A stretch of 17,592 nt of DNA from Gymnopilus junonius (Eukaryota > Basidiomycota > Agaricomycetes > Agaricales > Galerinaceae): NCBI GenBank assembly GCA_015501075.1, contig JADNYJ010000635.1, forward strand, positions 1 to 17,592, in the 5' to 3' direction. Positions within the stretch are counted from its first letter, which is position 1, and every line of letters starts with the position of its first letter. The notes under the pieces are model-generated. The model searched no databases. It worked only from the letters and a program-made list of their open reading frames with translations, and was not told where the DNA came from. Below are positions 1-8,898 of the stretch, piece after piece. The translations under genes and the position numbers were made by a program.

Positions 1-667
1 TGCTTTCTGACCTGGTACCTTCACTGGCGGCTCAAAAACGCGTTGACATCTCTTGACTTGTCCTTCATAGTTTGAGCGGGAGGTTCTTCCGCCTCCGATT
101 TCTCGCTCTCATCATCTGAAATCGCGATGGCGGTGGATGGCGGGGCAGTGGTTGGAGCAGTGGTTGGAGCAGCTGAGCAAAGTTAAAGTTAGATAAATTG
201 AACGAGCTTCGAAAACCCGATAGGACCTACCTGAGGAAGCTTCAGCGTTGTCGCTTTCGCCATCATCGCCAAGATTTGGCTTGGAGCGGGATTTTTTCAA
301 TGAAACGTCTATAATGCGTCGAAGATCAGATAAGAAACATGATTAGATGACGTTGGAAACTCACCATTTTCAGGATTCTCGTCGCTACCATAGACAACCT
401 TTTTCCGCTTGTTGGATTTTGAATGTGAGGTGGCAGATGTGGACTGAGTAGGTGTGGGGACAGCAGGGGAGGCAGTGGTGGTAGTGGAAGAGGCGCGAGA
501 AGCCTTCTTTGTCATCTCGGCAGTGGACTCGGCCTCGTGATAGCACGGTCTCGGGCATGCTGGTGGGACTTCAGCACGAATTCTCCGCCATTGGTGGTGT
601 TGGTGACTTTTACGGATGGTTTTGGAAGACGCTTCGCGTGCTGAGGTTCCAAAGAAGCCTTCGACAT
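1..667 (-). pseudogene. Broken N-terminal part of a hAT/BED-type transposase-like gene
   Basis: The minus-strand reading begins at an ATG at 667-665 or at the downstream in-frame-looking ATG near 515; a frame change around 540 makes the true start uncertain. It encodes a low-complexity Ser/Thr/Pro/Ala and Lys/Arg region with a basic patch (KSNKRKK), probably a nuclear localisation signal. Two short introns are well supported: 309-364 (GTGAGT...TAG, 56 bp) and 173-230 (GTAGGT...CAG, 58 bp), which join exons ending at 365, spanning 308-231 and starting at 172. The last exon is rich in Asp/Glu/Ser and ends in a motif (KDKSRDVNAF) that in basidiomycete transposases often precedes a BED-type zinc finger. 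There the frame hits TGA (23-21) just after a five-A run (34-38), suggesting a homopolymer frameshift. The rest lies outside the window. Family assignment is inference; the zinc finger itself is not visible. Confidence 0.45.
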
Positions 668-774
668 GACTTCTTCGGGCGTAAGGGTGAGAGCGATCTG
701 TCAAAAACTTACAGATCATGTCATCTTTGGACAACTGTATAGTTTATAAAATATTTAAAGCTCAGTTTCAAAAC

Positions 775-925
775 TCCGCAAAGCCGGGGCCTAAGCCCTC
801 GGCTCGGGCTTTTAAAAATATGAAGCCGGGCCAAAAGCCCTTCCAGGCCAACCCTATGGGCCCGGCTTGGCCCGGCTTTTTTGGGCTCGGCTTGGCCCGG
901 CCTGGGGCTTCAGGCGGAGCCGGCA
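775..925. repeat. GC-rich subterminal repeat block of the hAT-like element
   Basis: Composition switches abruptly to GC-rich, with several copies of GGCCCGGCTT/AAGCCGGGCC-type motifs in direct and inverted orientation. The open frames on both strands here are by-products of the repeats (Gly/Pro/Ala-rich) and are not called as genes. Confidence 0.5.
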
Positions 926-933
926 CATCACTA

Positions 934-1712
934 GACATGGGACGAGAAATAACAAACAAGTCAAGGAATAGAAGTTCAGAGCAAACCCCTCGCATGTGAA
1001 TAGTAGACACCCATAAGGCTGTAGCCGCTACAGCCTTAATGCTTCAGCAGGACTGGGCGGTAAGGTAGAGAGCGGAATTTGGCATCGTCAACAATAATAT
1101 GAACTGTGCACGTGAATGCTTACCAACCCTTATGTAAGCCTTAATAAGGCCTTAGATACAAATCTTAAATAAGACCAGTACTTAAGGTTTAAGGCTTAAT
1201 GAAAATTTCAGGGGTTAATAAGGCCTTAGTTTACAACACTGCTATAGCGAGCCTAGCAATAACACTTTGAAACACGAACAGTGATGTGCATGAATGGTCC
1301 CAGTCCTCCCTAGATTCTCCAGCCATGCCTGTCCTCTCTGAAATATGTGGTACCAACATCTTGAGTGCAGTTCGAATCTGTGCAGTAAAAATTGAGGACT
1401 CCAGCATTGCGAGATTGAGTGACACTGAGGGAGATGAGTGCGGATGAATCTGTGATGGTTGTATAATTGATTGGACATTGCTGAATTGTCATGAAGGAAC
1501 TCACTCCTATCGTCCACTTCCAAAGGGACTAGACCCTAAATGTGGCCAATATATGAAAGGTTCAATAAGGTTGTATTTTTGTATATCCATTTTTTAATTC
1601 ATGTTTACTGAGTGAAAGCATTCTGTATATCACAGCTCCTGGATTGAAGCCATGTCTACTTAGTCTAAAGATGCAATGTAAATAATACAGATCATTCTTT
1701 CATCATCAGGTT
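934..1712. other. Intergenic stretch without a supportable gene
   Basis: Apart from the palindrome cluster at 1014-1229, this is ordinary mixed to AT-rich sequence. Three overlapping minus-strand frames of 64-93 codons at 1231-1523 have no recognisable domain, no convincing start context and compete with each other, so they are not called. Confidence 0.5.
1014..1229. repeat. Cluster of short palindromes with AAGGC/GCCTT core
   Basis: A perfect 12-bp inverted repeat with a single central base occupies 1014-1038 (TAAGGCTGTAGC / GCTACAGCCTTA). Two identical 15-bp copies of TTAATAAGGCCTTAG lie at 1141-1155 and 1215-1229, and inverted TAAGCCTTAA-like copies sit at 1135-1144 and 1190-1199. The block may be a decayed MITE or subterminal repeat; no target duplication was found. 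Confidence 0.4.
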
Positions 1713-1937
1713 CATCAGGAAAAAGGGTATTTGCTTTATAGCAATACAAGCTATTTGGTTCTTTGCAAACTCTATAGAGTTACACAGAGGCTTTGTGTTG
1801 CTTTGGCTATGCTTTGGGAGCTTTGTGAAGTCCCTAAAGCAATATGAAGTCTCTGTATAGCTCTATATGTCTTTAAAATTGAGTTACAAGGAAGGGTAGC
1901 TTTGTAGACTTATAAAGCAAAACCCTTTTTCCTGATG
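1713..1937. mobile_element. MITE-like element, 225 bp
   Basis: The left end CATCAGGAAAAAGGG (1713-1727) continues to TTTGCTTTATA. The right end (1911-1937) is its reverse complement, with only a one-base length difference over about 27 bp. Weaker complementarity continues inward (TACAA..GCTA against TAGC..TTGTA). The interior is AT-rich, has no ORF, and contains many CTTTG/CAAAG-type short repeats. Only a TT dinucleotide flanks both ends, so the target duplication and superfamily are unresolved. Confidence 0.6.
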
Positions 1938-2055
1938 TTATATTTAACTATCTAAAACTTGAGTTCATTGAGGCAATAATGCTTCAGAGTGAAGTGGGAG
2001 TCCCTAATAATTACAAACATTAGATGAATAAGGTTATAGAAAAGAAGATGTTAAC

Positions 2056-3167
2056 CTACAGAAGTCCAATCATGAAGTGCTTCCATGTTGTGGCCCCTTT
2101 CATGTATCAGAGGACCTGGGTGATCCTGTTGTCCACAGCTAAAATGTCATTGACAATGCCTTGTAGAGATTCCAGTACTGTCTTCCTAGTGGCATGTGCC
2201 TGAGCATGGATATAGTTGTTTGTCTCTCCAGCAAGAGCCTCTTTATGGTATCTAAAGATTTGATTTGGATTAGAATCATTTTGAACAGCTTCCTGGAGAA
2301 GCTACCTATGATAACAGATCATTGACGAGATTTATGATGAAGCTCACGTCATTGACAACTTGGATATAGATTGACATATCAGAGAAGGTGTCTTTTGGGA
2401 ATAACATAAATGCATAGGCTTCAGCACCTCCTGTCTTCATGCATAGGAAATTTGGCCATGAAGAGGCCACATGAGATACTTGCATATCACAGATTGTTGG
2501 CTCCTCTTCAATAAGATGGCCTGTGACAAACTCCACACCTGTGGCAGTGATGCAATTCATGCCAATTGGGTCCCAAAATTGGTAAATATCTGCGAGGTGT
2601 TCTTGGAAGCCTTGTAGAACTGGATTATTAATCTTTTGGTTGGTCAATAGTACTAGTTGGAAAGTCTTCAAGTCTGATGGGATTCTATCTCCTAGATCAT
2701 CTACATAGAGTAAATACCTAAAACTCACTCAGTTGAAGTTATTCTTTTTAGTAGAAGCAAATGACATACCAGCTGAACTTCGCAATTTGAAGTTTAACAT
2801 CTAGAGAATGGTTAGGGTACAGCAGCTGTTAAATGTATTCAATTTCACACTAGACATAATCAAAGAAAGTAAACACCTCTGTGAGAGAAGCAGCTGTGAG
2901 GCATGTTGCTTCAAACCATTTGTTCCCAATGTTGTAGGCCAATACACTTGAACATAGAGACTGGTAAGTTTGAGTCTCTGTTATATCTACTAAGCTACCA
3001 GTGATAGGTGGAGAGTAGTCCAATTTTATCATGAAGTCAGAAATGACTTGTCTGAAGATGTCATATGAATAATTGACCTCCAGAGTGTTGGCTGTAGGCT
3101 GCTGAAGAGAAGAGGGTGTAGAGTAGGAAGGATACAAGAGATTATGAGGGATTTCCATTCTGACCAT
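2056..3167 (-). pseudogene. Trichodiene-synthase-like sesquiterpene synthase, damaged
   Basis: TRI5-type terpene cyclases ionise farnesyl diphosphate with Mg2+ and cyclise it in the cytosol. Exons inferred on the minus strand: 3167-2877, 2825-2770, 2717-2306 and 2251 to about 2109. The first two introns are 51 bp (2826-2876) and 52 bp (2718-2769, GTATGT...TTTTAG) and splice in frame. The second rebuilds a Trp codon just before YLLYVDDLGD, which carries the aspartate-rich metal-binding motif. Exon 3 ends with the start of the NSE/NDxxSxxxE motif (VNDLLS), then meets TAG at 2308-2306 exactly at the exon 3 border. A 54-bp intron (2252-2305) with a good TTCTAATCC branch site follows. Exon 4 (KEALAGETNNY) is out of frame with exon 3 across that junction. 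A further TGA at 2107-2109 cuts the C-terminus, and a later stop sits at 2056-2058. A terpene synthase family relationship is clear; product specificity cannot be read. It may be a pseudogene, or may use an alternative donor at 2315 that keeps frame but loses the metal-binding Ser. Confidence 0.8.
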
Positions 3168-3240
3168 GGTGCTTCAGCCTTCAAAACTGTTGAATTTTGA
3201 GTAAATGTGTTGATAACTCATAGTGACTCATATAGAGCCT

Positions 3241-3248
3241 GTTATATA
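3241..3248 (-). promoter_or_regulatory. TATA box of the terpene synthase gene
   Basis: The minus strand reads TATATAAC here, about 75 bp upstream of the ATG at 3167. That spacing suits a fungal TATA box with a short leader. No other core promoter candidate is nearer. Confidence 0.45.
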
Positions 3249-3642
3249 CTCCTTAGAAACTGTGGCAATGAGCTTTCCATTAGTTAAAGTGCTCTGATTA
3301 GATTATTACATTAGGACTAAATTTTATTCCAGAGCAAGGGGTATGTAAAAAAAATTTCTGCTACACAACCTTGGTTTTCAACCTCCACAGCCACCCTCCC
3401 TCTTGTACCTGCTAAATTTAGAAGTATATTCCCATGCATTTGGCCAGCCCAAATCATTACACAGTTGCACCTTCTGCTGCTTCTACCATTTCTTCACTTT
3501 GCTGATACACTCTGAATCCTGTATCCATCTTGTAATTGTTGTCATGGAACCAAGCTGTTTTAGGTTTCTCAAAAAGACCTTGACCAAACCTTGACACATA
3601 AAATAATAGTAAGGATAAAGTCAATTTTTTTGGTTATCATTT
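3249..3642. other. Promoter-side spacer between terpene synthase and LTR
   Basis: This AT-rich sequence is the upstream region of the terpene synthase. A 63-codon plus-strand frame (3403-3594) shows no domain and is not called. The retrotransposon was inserted here, 475 bp upstream of the start codon and in the same orientation as the gene. Confidence 0.4.
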
Positions 3643-4204
3643 TGTTATGACATTGACGACAGAACCTAATCTGATTAGATAAGGTCTGGCGTAGTAGTTG
3701 TAGAGGTCGTTCAATGAAGTCCGCTAAGGTATTGTCTTTGACAGAAGATTGCCTTAGTGGTTCAAGTTCATCTCAGTTGTTACAAGAGAGTATATTCTCA
3801 AGAACAAGCTGAAGTACATGGTAGACTAGCTACTGTTTATATACTATTTGGGTTTGATAATAATATAAACAAAACAATAATGAAACAGGGGAATCAGAAA
3901 GGGGTGATCATCATTGGGGCAGTATGAGGGATGATGATCAAGAGGAAAGATTGTCCGCATACATGTAAGAAAGTAAATGATCATCTTTGCTCGCAAAGAT
4001 GATCATGAAGAAACTATAAATAACAAATCATTCAATAAATGATAACAAGAAAAGAAAGGAAATGGGGTGCGCGATAAGATAAGGAAAATGGGGGGAAAGT
4101 TGTAACACATTTACTGTTAAGAACGGTAAAGGTTGGCACAAATCAAGTTGCATTGGCAGGACCACTGCCAGTGCACTGCACAAGATTGACATCCTCAATG
4201 AGCA
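3643..4204 (-). repeat. 3' LTR (562 bp)
   Basis: It starts TGTTATGA and ends AATGAGCA on the plus strand, i.e. 5'-TG...CA-3' in element orientation. It matches the 5' LTR over its full length with nine substitutions and no indels. It carries the same TATA box (3836-3843), presumed transcription start (3810) and TGATCATC palindromes (3905-3940 and 3977-4006). Its transcription direction points towards the terpene synthase gene. Confidence 0.93.
3836..3843 (-). promoter_or_regulatory. TATA box in the 3' LTR
   Basis: TATATAAA on the minus strand, 33 nt upstream of the AGCTTGTTCTT sequence (3810 to 3800) that marks the presumed start of R. It is the equivalent of 12023-12030 in the 5' LTR and could drive read-through towards the terpene synthase. 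Confidence 0.55.
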
Positions 4205-5232
4205 TCGTCATTGACTACAGTCAATCGAGTTGTGGCCTGGATGATACTGGTGGCAATGGCAGCAGCGGTAGCTGCGGCAGTCTGCCTGCCAGTGGTTTGC
4301 ACTGCTGCAAACAAAGCAGTGTCATCGTGGACTTGGTCGGGGGTTCATCGGGGTATGGGCAGGTCAGAAGGGAGTCTGGGGTCGGGGTGGTATCGAAGAA
4401 GATACAGCGTAGGCAGGAGGGTTATTATGGGTGGCATTCTGGGCAGAGCTCATCTGCATGGTGGCGAGGGTGCACCTTCGGGGGACTGTGGTGGGCAGCG
4501 TGGTTGGGGGTGGTGCAAGGGAGCATGTCAGAACAGGTCTTGGGGAATGGTCATTGATGGAGGTGGTGAGGACGAATCATTTGTCATAAGGAGGAATGGG
4601 TGGGTGGCTCTGTGGGGCAGTGTCATAAATGGAGGGGGAGTGGTAGGGCTCTTCCTCAGACCTAATAGCCAACGTGGCAGCAGGAGGGCTCTCCCCATCA
4701 TCTGCTACTGACAAGGAGGGGGTTGATGGCTCTTTCAAGTCGGAAGCGCATAAGGGTCTCAAACAATTGTAGGGATTTTGTTCAAGATGCCTTAATTACT
4801 TCACGGTGGCATGCAGTTCAGTCTGTTTCATGTTTGAATTGTCAAGGGTATCCCTAAGGAAGGGATCGGTTGGAGGACTTCGAGGGCAGTGGAGTAGCGG
4901 CAGGGGTGGCTAAGGAACTGTTCAAGTTCCTTATGAGTCAGCTGCTGGAAGTCGACAAAATCTAATAAGTTGAGGAAGTCCTCAACAGAATGGACGGAGC
5001 ATGTACCATGGGGATAGAGGGGGATACGTGGATAAGGGGTCATTTGGGTCGGGTGAGTCAGAAGAGGAGTCCGTCTGAGAGAGACGGACTTCGGTTCTAG
5101 TGAGAAGATGAAGAGGGCAGGGGTCAATTCGAGTGAGGGTGCATTTGCCTGGGCCAGGCGAGTGCATATCTCAGAGGGAGACTAGTTGGAAGCAGAGGCA
5201 GCAGCACGGGTTCGAGTGGAAAGATGAGGCAT
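4205..5232 (-). pseudogene. Degenerate post-pol coding region of the retrotransposon
   Basis: The minus strand has an ATG at 5232 (MPHLSTRTRAAASASN), a TAG after 16 codons, then an open frame to about 4828. An alternative frame at 5167-4982 is rich in Ser/Asp/Pro, suggesting a frame change around 5000-5100. Further left, 4762-4577 and neighbouring frames are Pro/Ser/Glu-rich but repeatedly interrupted. No domain was recognised. The region may be the decayed remainder of one or two extra ORFs between pol and the 3' LTR. The Gly/Ser-rich plus-strand frames at 4153-4711 are antisense by-products of this GC-skewed DNA. Confidence 0.4.
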
Positions 5233-5641
5233 GTTGTAGAAGACAGTAGGGGACTGAAGAAGAGAGGGAAACTGGTTTGCCTGTTTTATAGGTGTTCCAA
5301 GTATCCTCGAGGATCGTTTTCAGTTTCTTAATCAGGCATCTTGATGCCTTCTCCTTGGTAGGGGTGATGGTTTCAGTCTCCCATCTGGAGGTTTCTCTGT
5401 TGATCATCCAGACAGTAATTATAGCCTTCCTTTCATATTTGTTATCCCAGGGGATATTTTTGGGTAAAGGGGCTGGTGGTTCACAGGCAAACTTCCATTC
5501 CCAGTATGTGATTTTCATTTCTTCGGGGGTCAGTGGAGGTTTCGGGAAGGTGAATAGGTCAATCATGAAGGTATCGTTGTGGTATAATGGGGACATGGTG
5601 TTCAAGTTCATGACTGGTATGGTGGTAGAGAGTGAAGTCAT
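5171..5641 (-). CDS. Post-pol ORF (unidentified), start overlapping the pol stop
   Basis: A 156-codon ORF starts at 5641 in the overlapping tetranucleotide ATGA (5641-5638), whose last three bases are the pol stop after the chromodomain. The first 110 or so residues look like genuine coding: a hydrophobic and Thr-rich start, then a Trp-rich segment (YWEWKFACEPP) and a Lys/Glu-rich stretch (PTKEKASRCLIKKLKTILE). The last 30 residues become Cys/Ser-rich and a second frame becomes the better one near 5290, so the 3' part is probably frameshifted. I recognise no domain. Its position matches additional ORFs reported between integrase and the 3' LTR in some gypsy elements. The overlap suggests coupled termination-reinitiation, which is inference. 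Confidence 0.5.
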   Translation of the reverse strand: MTSLSTTIPVMNLNTMSPLYHNDTFMIDLFTFPKPPLTPEEMKITYWEWKFACEPPAPLPKNIPWDNKYERKAIITVWMINRETSRWETETITPTKEKASRCLIKKLKTILEDTWNTYKTGKPVSLSSSVPYCLLQHASSFHSNPCCCLCFQLVSL

Positions 5642-5814
5642 TTGTAAACTTCAAGTTTCTCCAATGTGTTGGCAAGATTCGATCCAGGTTCCCATGATGC
5701 TTCAGTTATTGGATAGCCGAACCATTTGACATGGTATTGATATTGTCCGTTTCTGTACTTTCGATGGTTCAGAATAGTTTCGACTTCATATTCTGGTTCT
5801 CCATCAATAGTTTC
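5638..5814 (-). other. Chromodomain at the C-terminus of pol
   Basis: About 57 residues: EYEVETILNHRKYRNGQYQY, then HVKWFGYPITEASWEP, ending at TGA 5640-5638. The Glu/Tyr-Val-Glu start, the YxVKWxGY core and the SWEP motif are diagnostic. In chromoviruses this domain directs integration to heterochromatin-marked nucleosomes. It is one frame off the preceding integrase reading (indel around 5825 in a C-rich run). Confidence 0.85.
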
Positions 5815-6900
5815 AGGGGTGGTTGTGTGAAGTTCCAGCCATGAACCTGTGTTTCAGTGTAAGGCATCAACAGCATTGCATGGAAGATGTCGTGAATCCT
5901 CCATGTCTTTGGCAGTTGTAGTTGATACATGAGAGGTCCTAGGACACATTTGATCTTGAACGGTCCTTCTCTTCTCAGTGCCAGCTTCTTGTTGTACCGC
6001 ATTTTGAGATTCCTAGAGTCGAGCCATACTTTTTGTCCTTCTTTGAATGGTATGAAATTTGATTTCCGATGATCAGTCATTCTTGCTCTAGCCAGTTTGT
6101 GCACAGCAAGGGCTTCTTTTCTGTCCGAGATGAGGTTCCGTAGTTTCTCCTCTACAGAGGGAAACTTCGTGTTTTCGAACGTGGTGGGAATCGCAACAGG
6201 ATTAGTTCCGAACATAAGTTCGAATGGGGTCCTTTGTCTGTCCGCATGTCTGTGATCATTGTGGACAAATTCCAGGGTCCCTACATGTTGCTTCCAGGTG
6301 GTTGGATTGGAGGAGCAATAGATAGCAAGGTACGCTTCTATTTCCTGATTGAATCATTCAGTGGTACCATCTGACTGGGGATGATATGCCGTTGACAGTT
6401 TTGACTTGATTCCAAGAAGTTTGAGCAGTTCTTGGAATGTTCTTGCAGCAAATTGGGGTTCTCTATCAGAAATGATACTGTCCGGTAGGCCAAATCGCTT
6501 GAATAGATTGTCCTGAAGGAGTAGTGCTGCTCCTTCTTGCGAAAGAGTTTTCGAGCAAGGCATGATAATTACCCCCTTTGTAAGTCCATGATCAACCACG
6601 ATCAATAAAGAATCAAATCCGTCGATGCTAGGAAGGTCCGTGATCATATCCATAGAGCATTGTGCGAATGGTCTCATGGATTTGGCTCCTTCGATCGGGT
6701 GCAGGAGGGATTTGCTGGGTTTCGGTTGATCTTAAACTGTTGGCATTGTCCGCACCCTTTGACATAGTTCTTGACAAATGTTCACATTCCGGGCCACCAG
6801 TATACTTGTCATACTGTGTTGTATGTTTCCAATTCTCCGGGGTGTCCTGCGGTGACTGAGTCATGGTACATCGCAATGATTTTCCTGCATAGTTCTTGAT
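5815..6900 (-). other. Integrase (HHCC zinc finger and DD35E core)
   Basis: The HHCC finger spans about 6875-6735 (HDSVTAGH ... CGQC) with two TGA codons inside. The core has the first Asp in MDMITDLP, the second in IISDREPQ and the Glu in QSDGTTE; I count exactly 35 residues between the second Asp and the Glu. TGA at 6354-6356 follows directly. The C-terminal part (6215-5769) includes a GPFKIKCVLGPLMYQLQLP segment of the SH3-like fold. A frameshift near 6680 splits finger and core. Confidence 0.92.
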
Positions 6901-7693
6901 CATTGGGAATATAGTTCTTTTTCTTGTAAAAGATTAATTCGCTGATGCCTTCCATTTGCATTGTTTCCCAGTCATCTAAGTCTTTCGTGAGACTTCGAGG
7001 TCCTTCTTGAGTGAGGAGTTTCAATGCGTTGACTACGTCTTTGTCCTGTTTCCTAAATTGGGTGATTTCTAATTGGAGATCAGCGTCAATCAAATTTATA
7101 AATAGATTCTCCGGAAGGAGAATCTTATCTTCGTTGTCATGATCCTCATCGGGGATCATGTCCAGTCTTCGTGAGAGGGTGTCCGATTGAACCATTTTGC
7201 TTCCGGGTAGGTGTACCAGTTTGATGTCATATTCCGAAAGGAACAGTGACCATCTTGCTTGGTGTCTATTCAATTTTTGAGTACTTCTGAAGTATGTCAA
7301 ATTCTTGTGATCAGAATAGATGATCATTGTAAATGTTGATCCTTGAATGTAGTGTCACCATTCTTTGAGGGATTGGATCATAGCCAATAGTTCTCTATCA
7401 TAAATCTCATAGTTTCTCTCAGTGGGAGAGAACATCTGTGAGATAAATGCTACTGGGTGTCGGTCTCCATTGCTGTCGAGTTGCATTAAAACTGCTCCAG
7501 ATGCGTATTTTGATGCATCGCATTCGATCTGGGATTGTTTAGCAGTGTCCGGCATCGTCAAGATGGGTTCTTCCATGAATTTTCATTTCAGTAGTTCAAA
7601 GGATTTCTTGGCATCTTCATTCCATTCGAAGCTACAGTCTTTCTTTAATAGCTCATTGAGCACGTGAGCTATTTCCGAGTATTTCCTAATAAA
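6857..7693 (-). other. RNase H and pol tether segment
   Basis: RNase H residues are seen in [14 protein letters not shown] (Asp), [13 protein letters not shown] (Glu) and MIIYSDHKNLTYF (Asp), as in Ty3/gypsy RNase H. Two TGA codons (7583-7585 and 7355-7357) interrupt it. The tether region from about 7180 leads into the integrase zinc-binding histidines (HDSVTAGH). Confidence 0.88.
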
Positions 7694-8898
7694 TCACCTG
7701 TAAAAGTTTCCGAATCCTAAAAAGGATCGGACCTGTTTTACGTTCTTCGGTTCCGGCCAGTCAGCTATACCGCTGAGTTTTGAGGGGTCCATCAAGATCA
7801 TTCCTTCTTGGATAATCATTCCAAGATAATCAATTTTCATCTGGGTGAATGCACATTTCTCTGGTTTCAAATACAAGTCATTGTCCTGGAGTATTTGAAG
7901 CACTTCCTTCATTATCTGTTCCAGTTTCTTCTTTCCTTGTGGAAGATAAGAATATCGTCCATATAGATGATAACGAAGCCTTGATGGATGATGTCTTTAA
8001 ACATCGAGTCCATCATTGACTGGAAGGTCGCCGGAGAGTTGCACATGCCAAAGAACATGACCGTTGGTTCAAATAGTCCTTTATTTGTCTTGAATGCTGC
8101 CTTCCATTGGTCACCATCCTTGATCTGAATGTTATTGTAACCCCATCGGATGTCAAGTTTTGTGAAATACTTGGCTCCTTTGAGTTTGTCCATGAGTTCA
8201 GGGATCAGAGGGAGGGGATAGGCATTCTTGACAGTCCATTCATTCAAGTACTGGTAGTCTTGGCAGGGTCGAAGCTTCCCATCCTTTTTAGATACGAAAA
8301 AGAAGGGGGAGGCCATAGGCGATTTAGACGGTCAGATGTATCCTTTCTTCAGGTTTTCTTCCAAGAATTTGTCCAGTTCGGTATCCTCTGAGGGTGTCAG
8401 GGGATACGTCTTGAAGACCTTTGGTTGAAAACCTTCCTTGAGTTCGATCTTATGGTCCCAAGATCGAGATTTGGGGAATCGGTTGGCCATGTCCTTATCA
8501 AAAATGTCCAAGTATTCATGGTATTCTGGTGGGATCATTTCCTTGAGCAGTTTCTCTTCCTTCTTCACATCATGTTTCTGAGTGAAGATTTGCGAGGAAG
8601 TTAATTTTGCATTGATCCAAATTTCATTGTCATCCTCCAGGATGTTCCAAATCTCCTTTGTTTCTGGAAGGGGTTCATTACCTAAAAAGGAAATGATTAA
8701 GTCCGAAGAGTTGTCCAGTTGATTGACTTGTTGGATTTCTTCATCGGGTACTTCTTCTATTTGGGAAGTAGTGGTAATCTCCCTGTTGAGTTTGACGTGT
8801 CCGTTTTTCCAGTTGATGTCTGGGTTGTTTTCTTCGAACCAGGGAAAACCAAGAATAATCTTCTGTTTTCCTAGGCCGGTGACCAGTAGGTGTTCCAT
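7694..8898 (-). other. Reverse transcriptase segment of pol
   Basis: Three pieces: 8898-8332 (end of the protease region, a connecting acidic region and the RT N-terminus), 8316-7912 (fingers and palm) and 7912-7694 (rest of palm and thumb). Visible motifs include [19 protein letters not shown], the first catalytic Asp in [23 protein letters not shown], and the YMDD box at 7954-7965. The pieces are separated by a TGA at 8332-8334 and a frameshift near 7925. The catalytic residues are intact. Confidence 0.93.

Larger units (their letters stand above)
1..933 (-). mobile_element. hAT-like DNA transposon, right-hand end (continues left of window)
   Basis: The segment ends at 933 with a putative terminal inverted repeat, read on the minus strand as TAGTGATGTGCCGGCTCCG (933 to 915). 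Inside it, 775-925 is a very GC-rich subterminal block with repeated CGGCTTGGCCCGGC-like motifs in both orientations, typical of hAT transposase-binding subterminal repeats. A minus-strand intron-containing gene follows further in. The partner end and the 8-bp target duplication expected for hAT elements (candidate copy at 934-941) lie outside the window, so the superfamily is inferred from the terminus style and the gene's composition. Confidence 0.45.

Noticed and set aside
718..1010. Overlapping 80-93 codon Pro/Gly/Ala-rich ORFs on both strands
   Set aside because: Open frames in a GC-rich subterminal repeat block, present on both strands at once.
3403..3594. 63-codon plus-strand ORF upstream of the terpene synthase
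   Set aside because: No domain or conserved feature is visible; it lies in AT-rich promoter-side DNA.
4153..4711. Two plus-strand Gly/Ser-rich ORFs of 134 and 166 codons
   Set aside because: They overlap the LTR border, run antisense to the retrotransposon and have skewed composition; no domain was seen.
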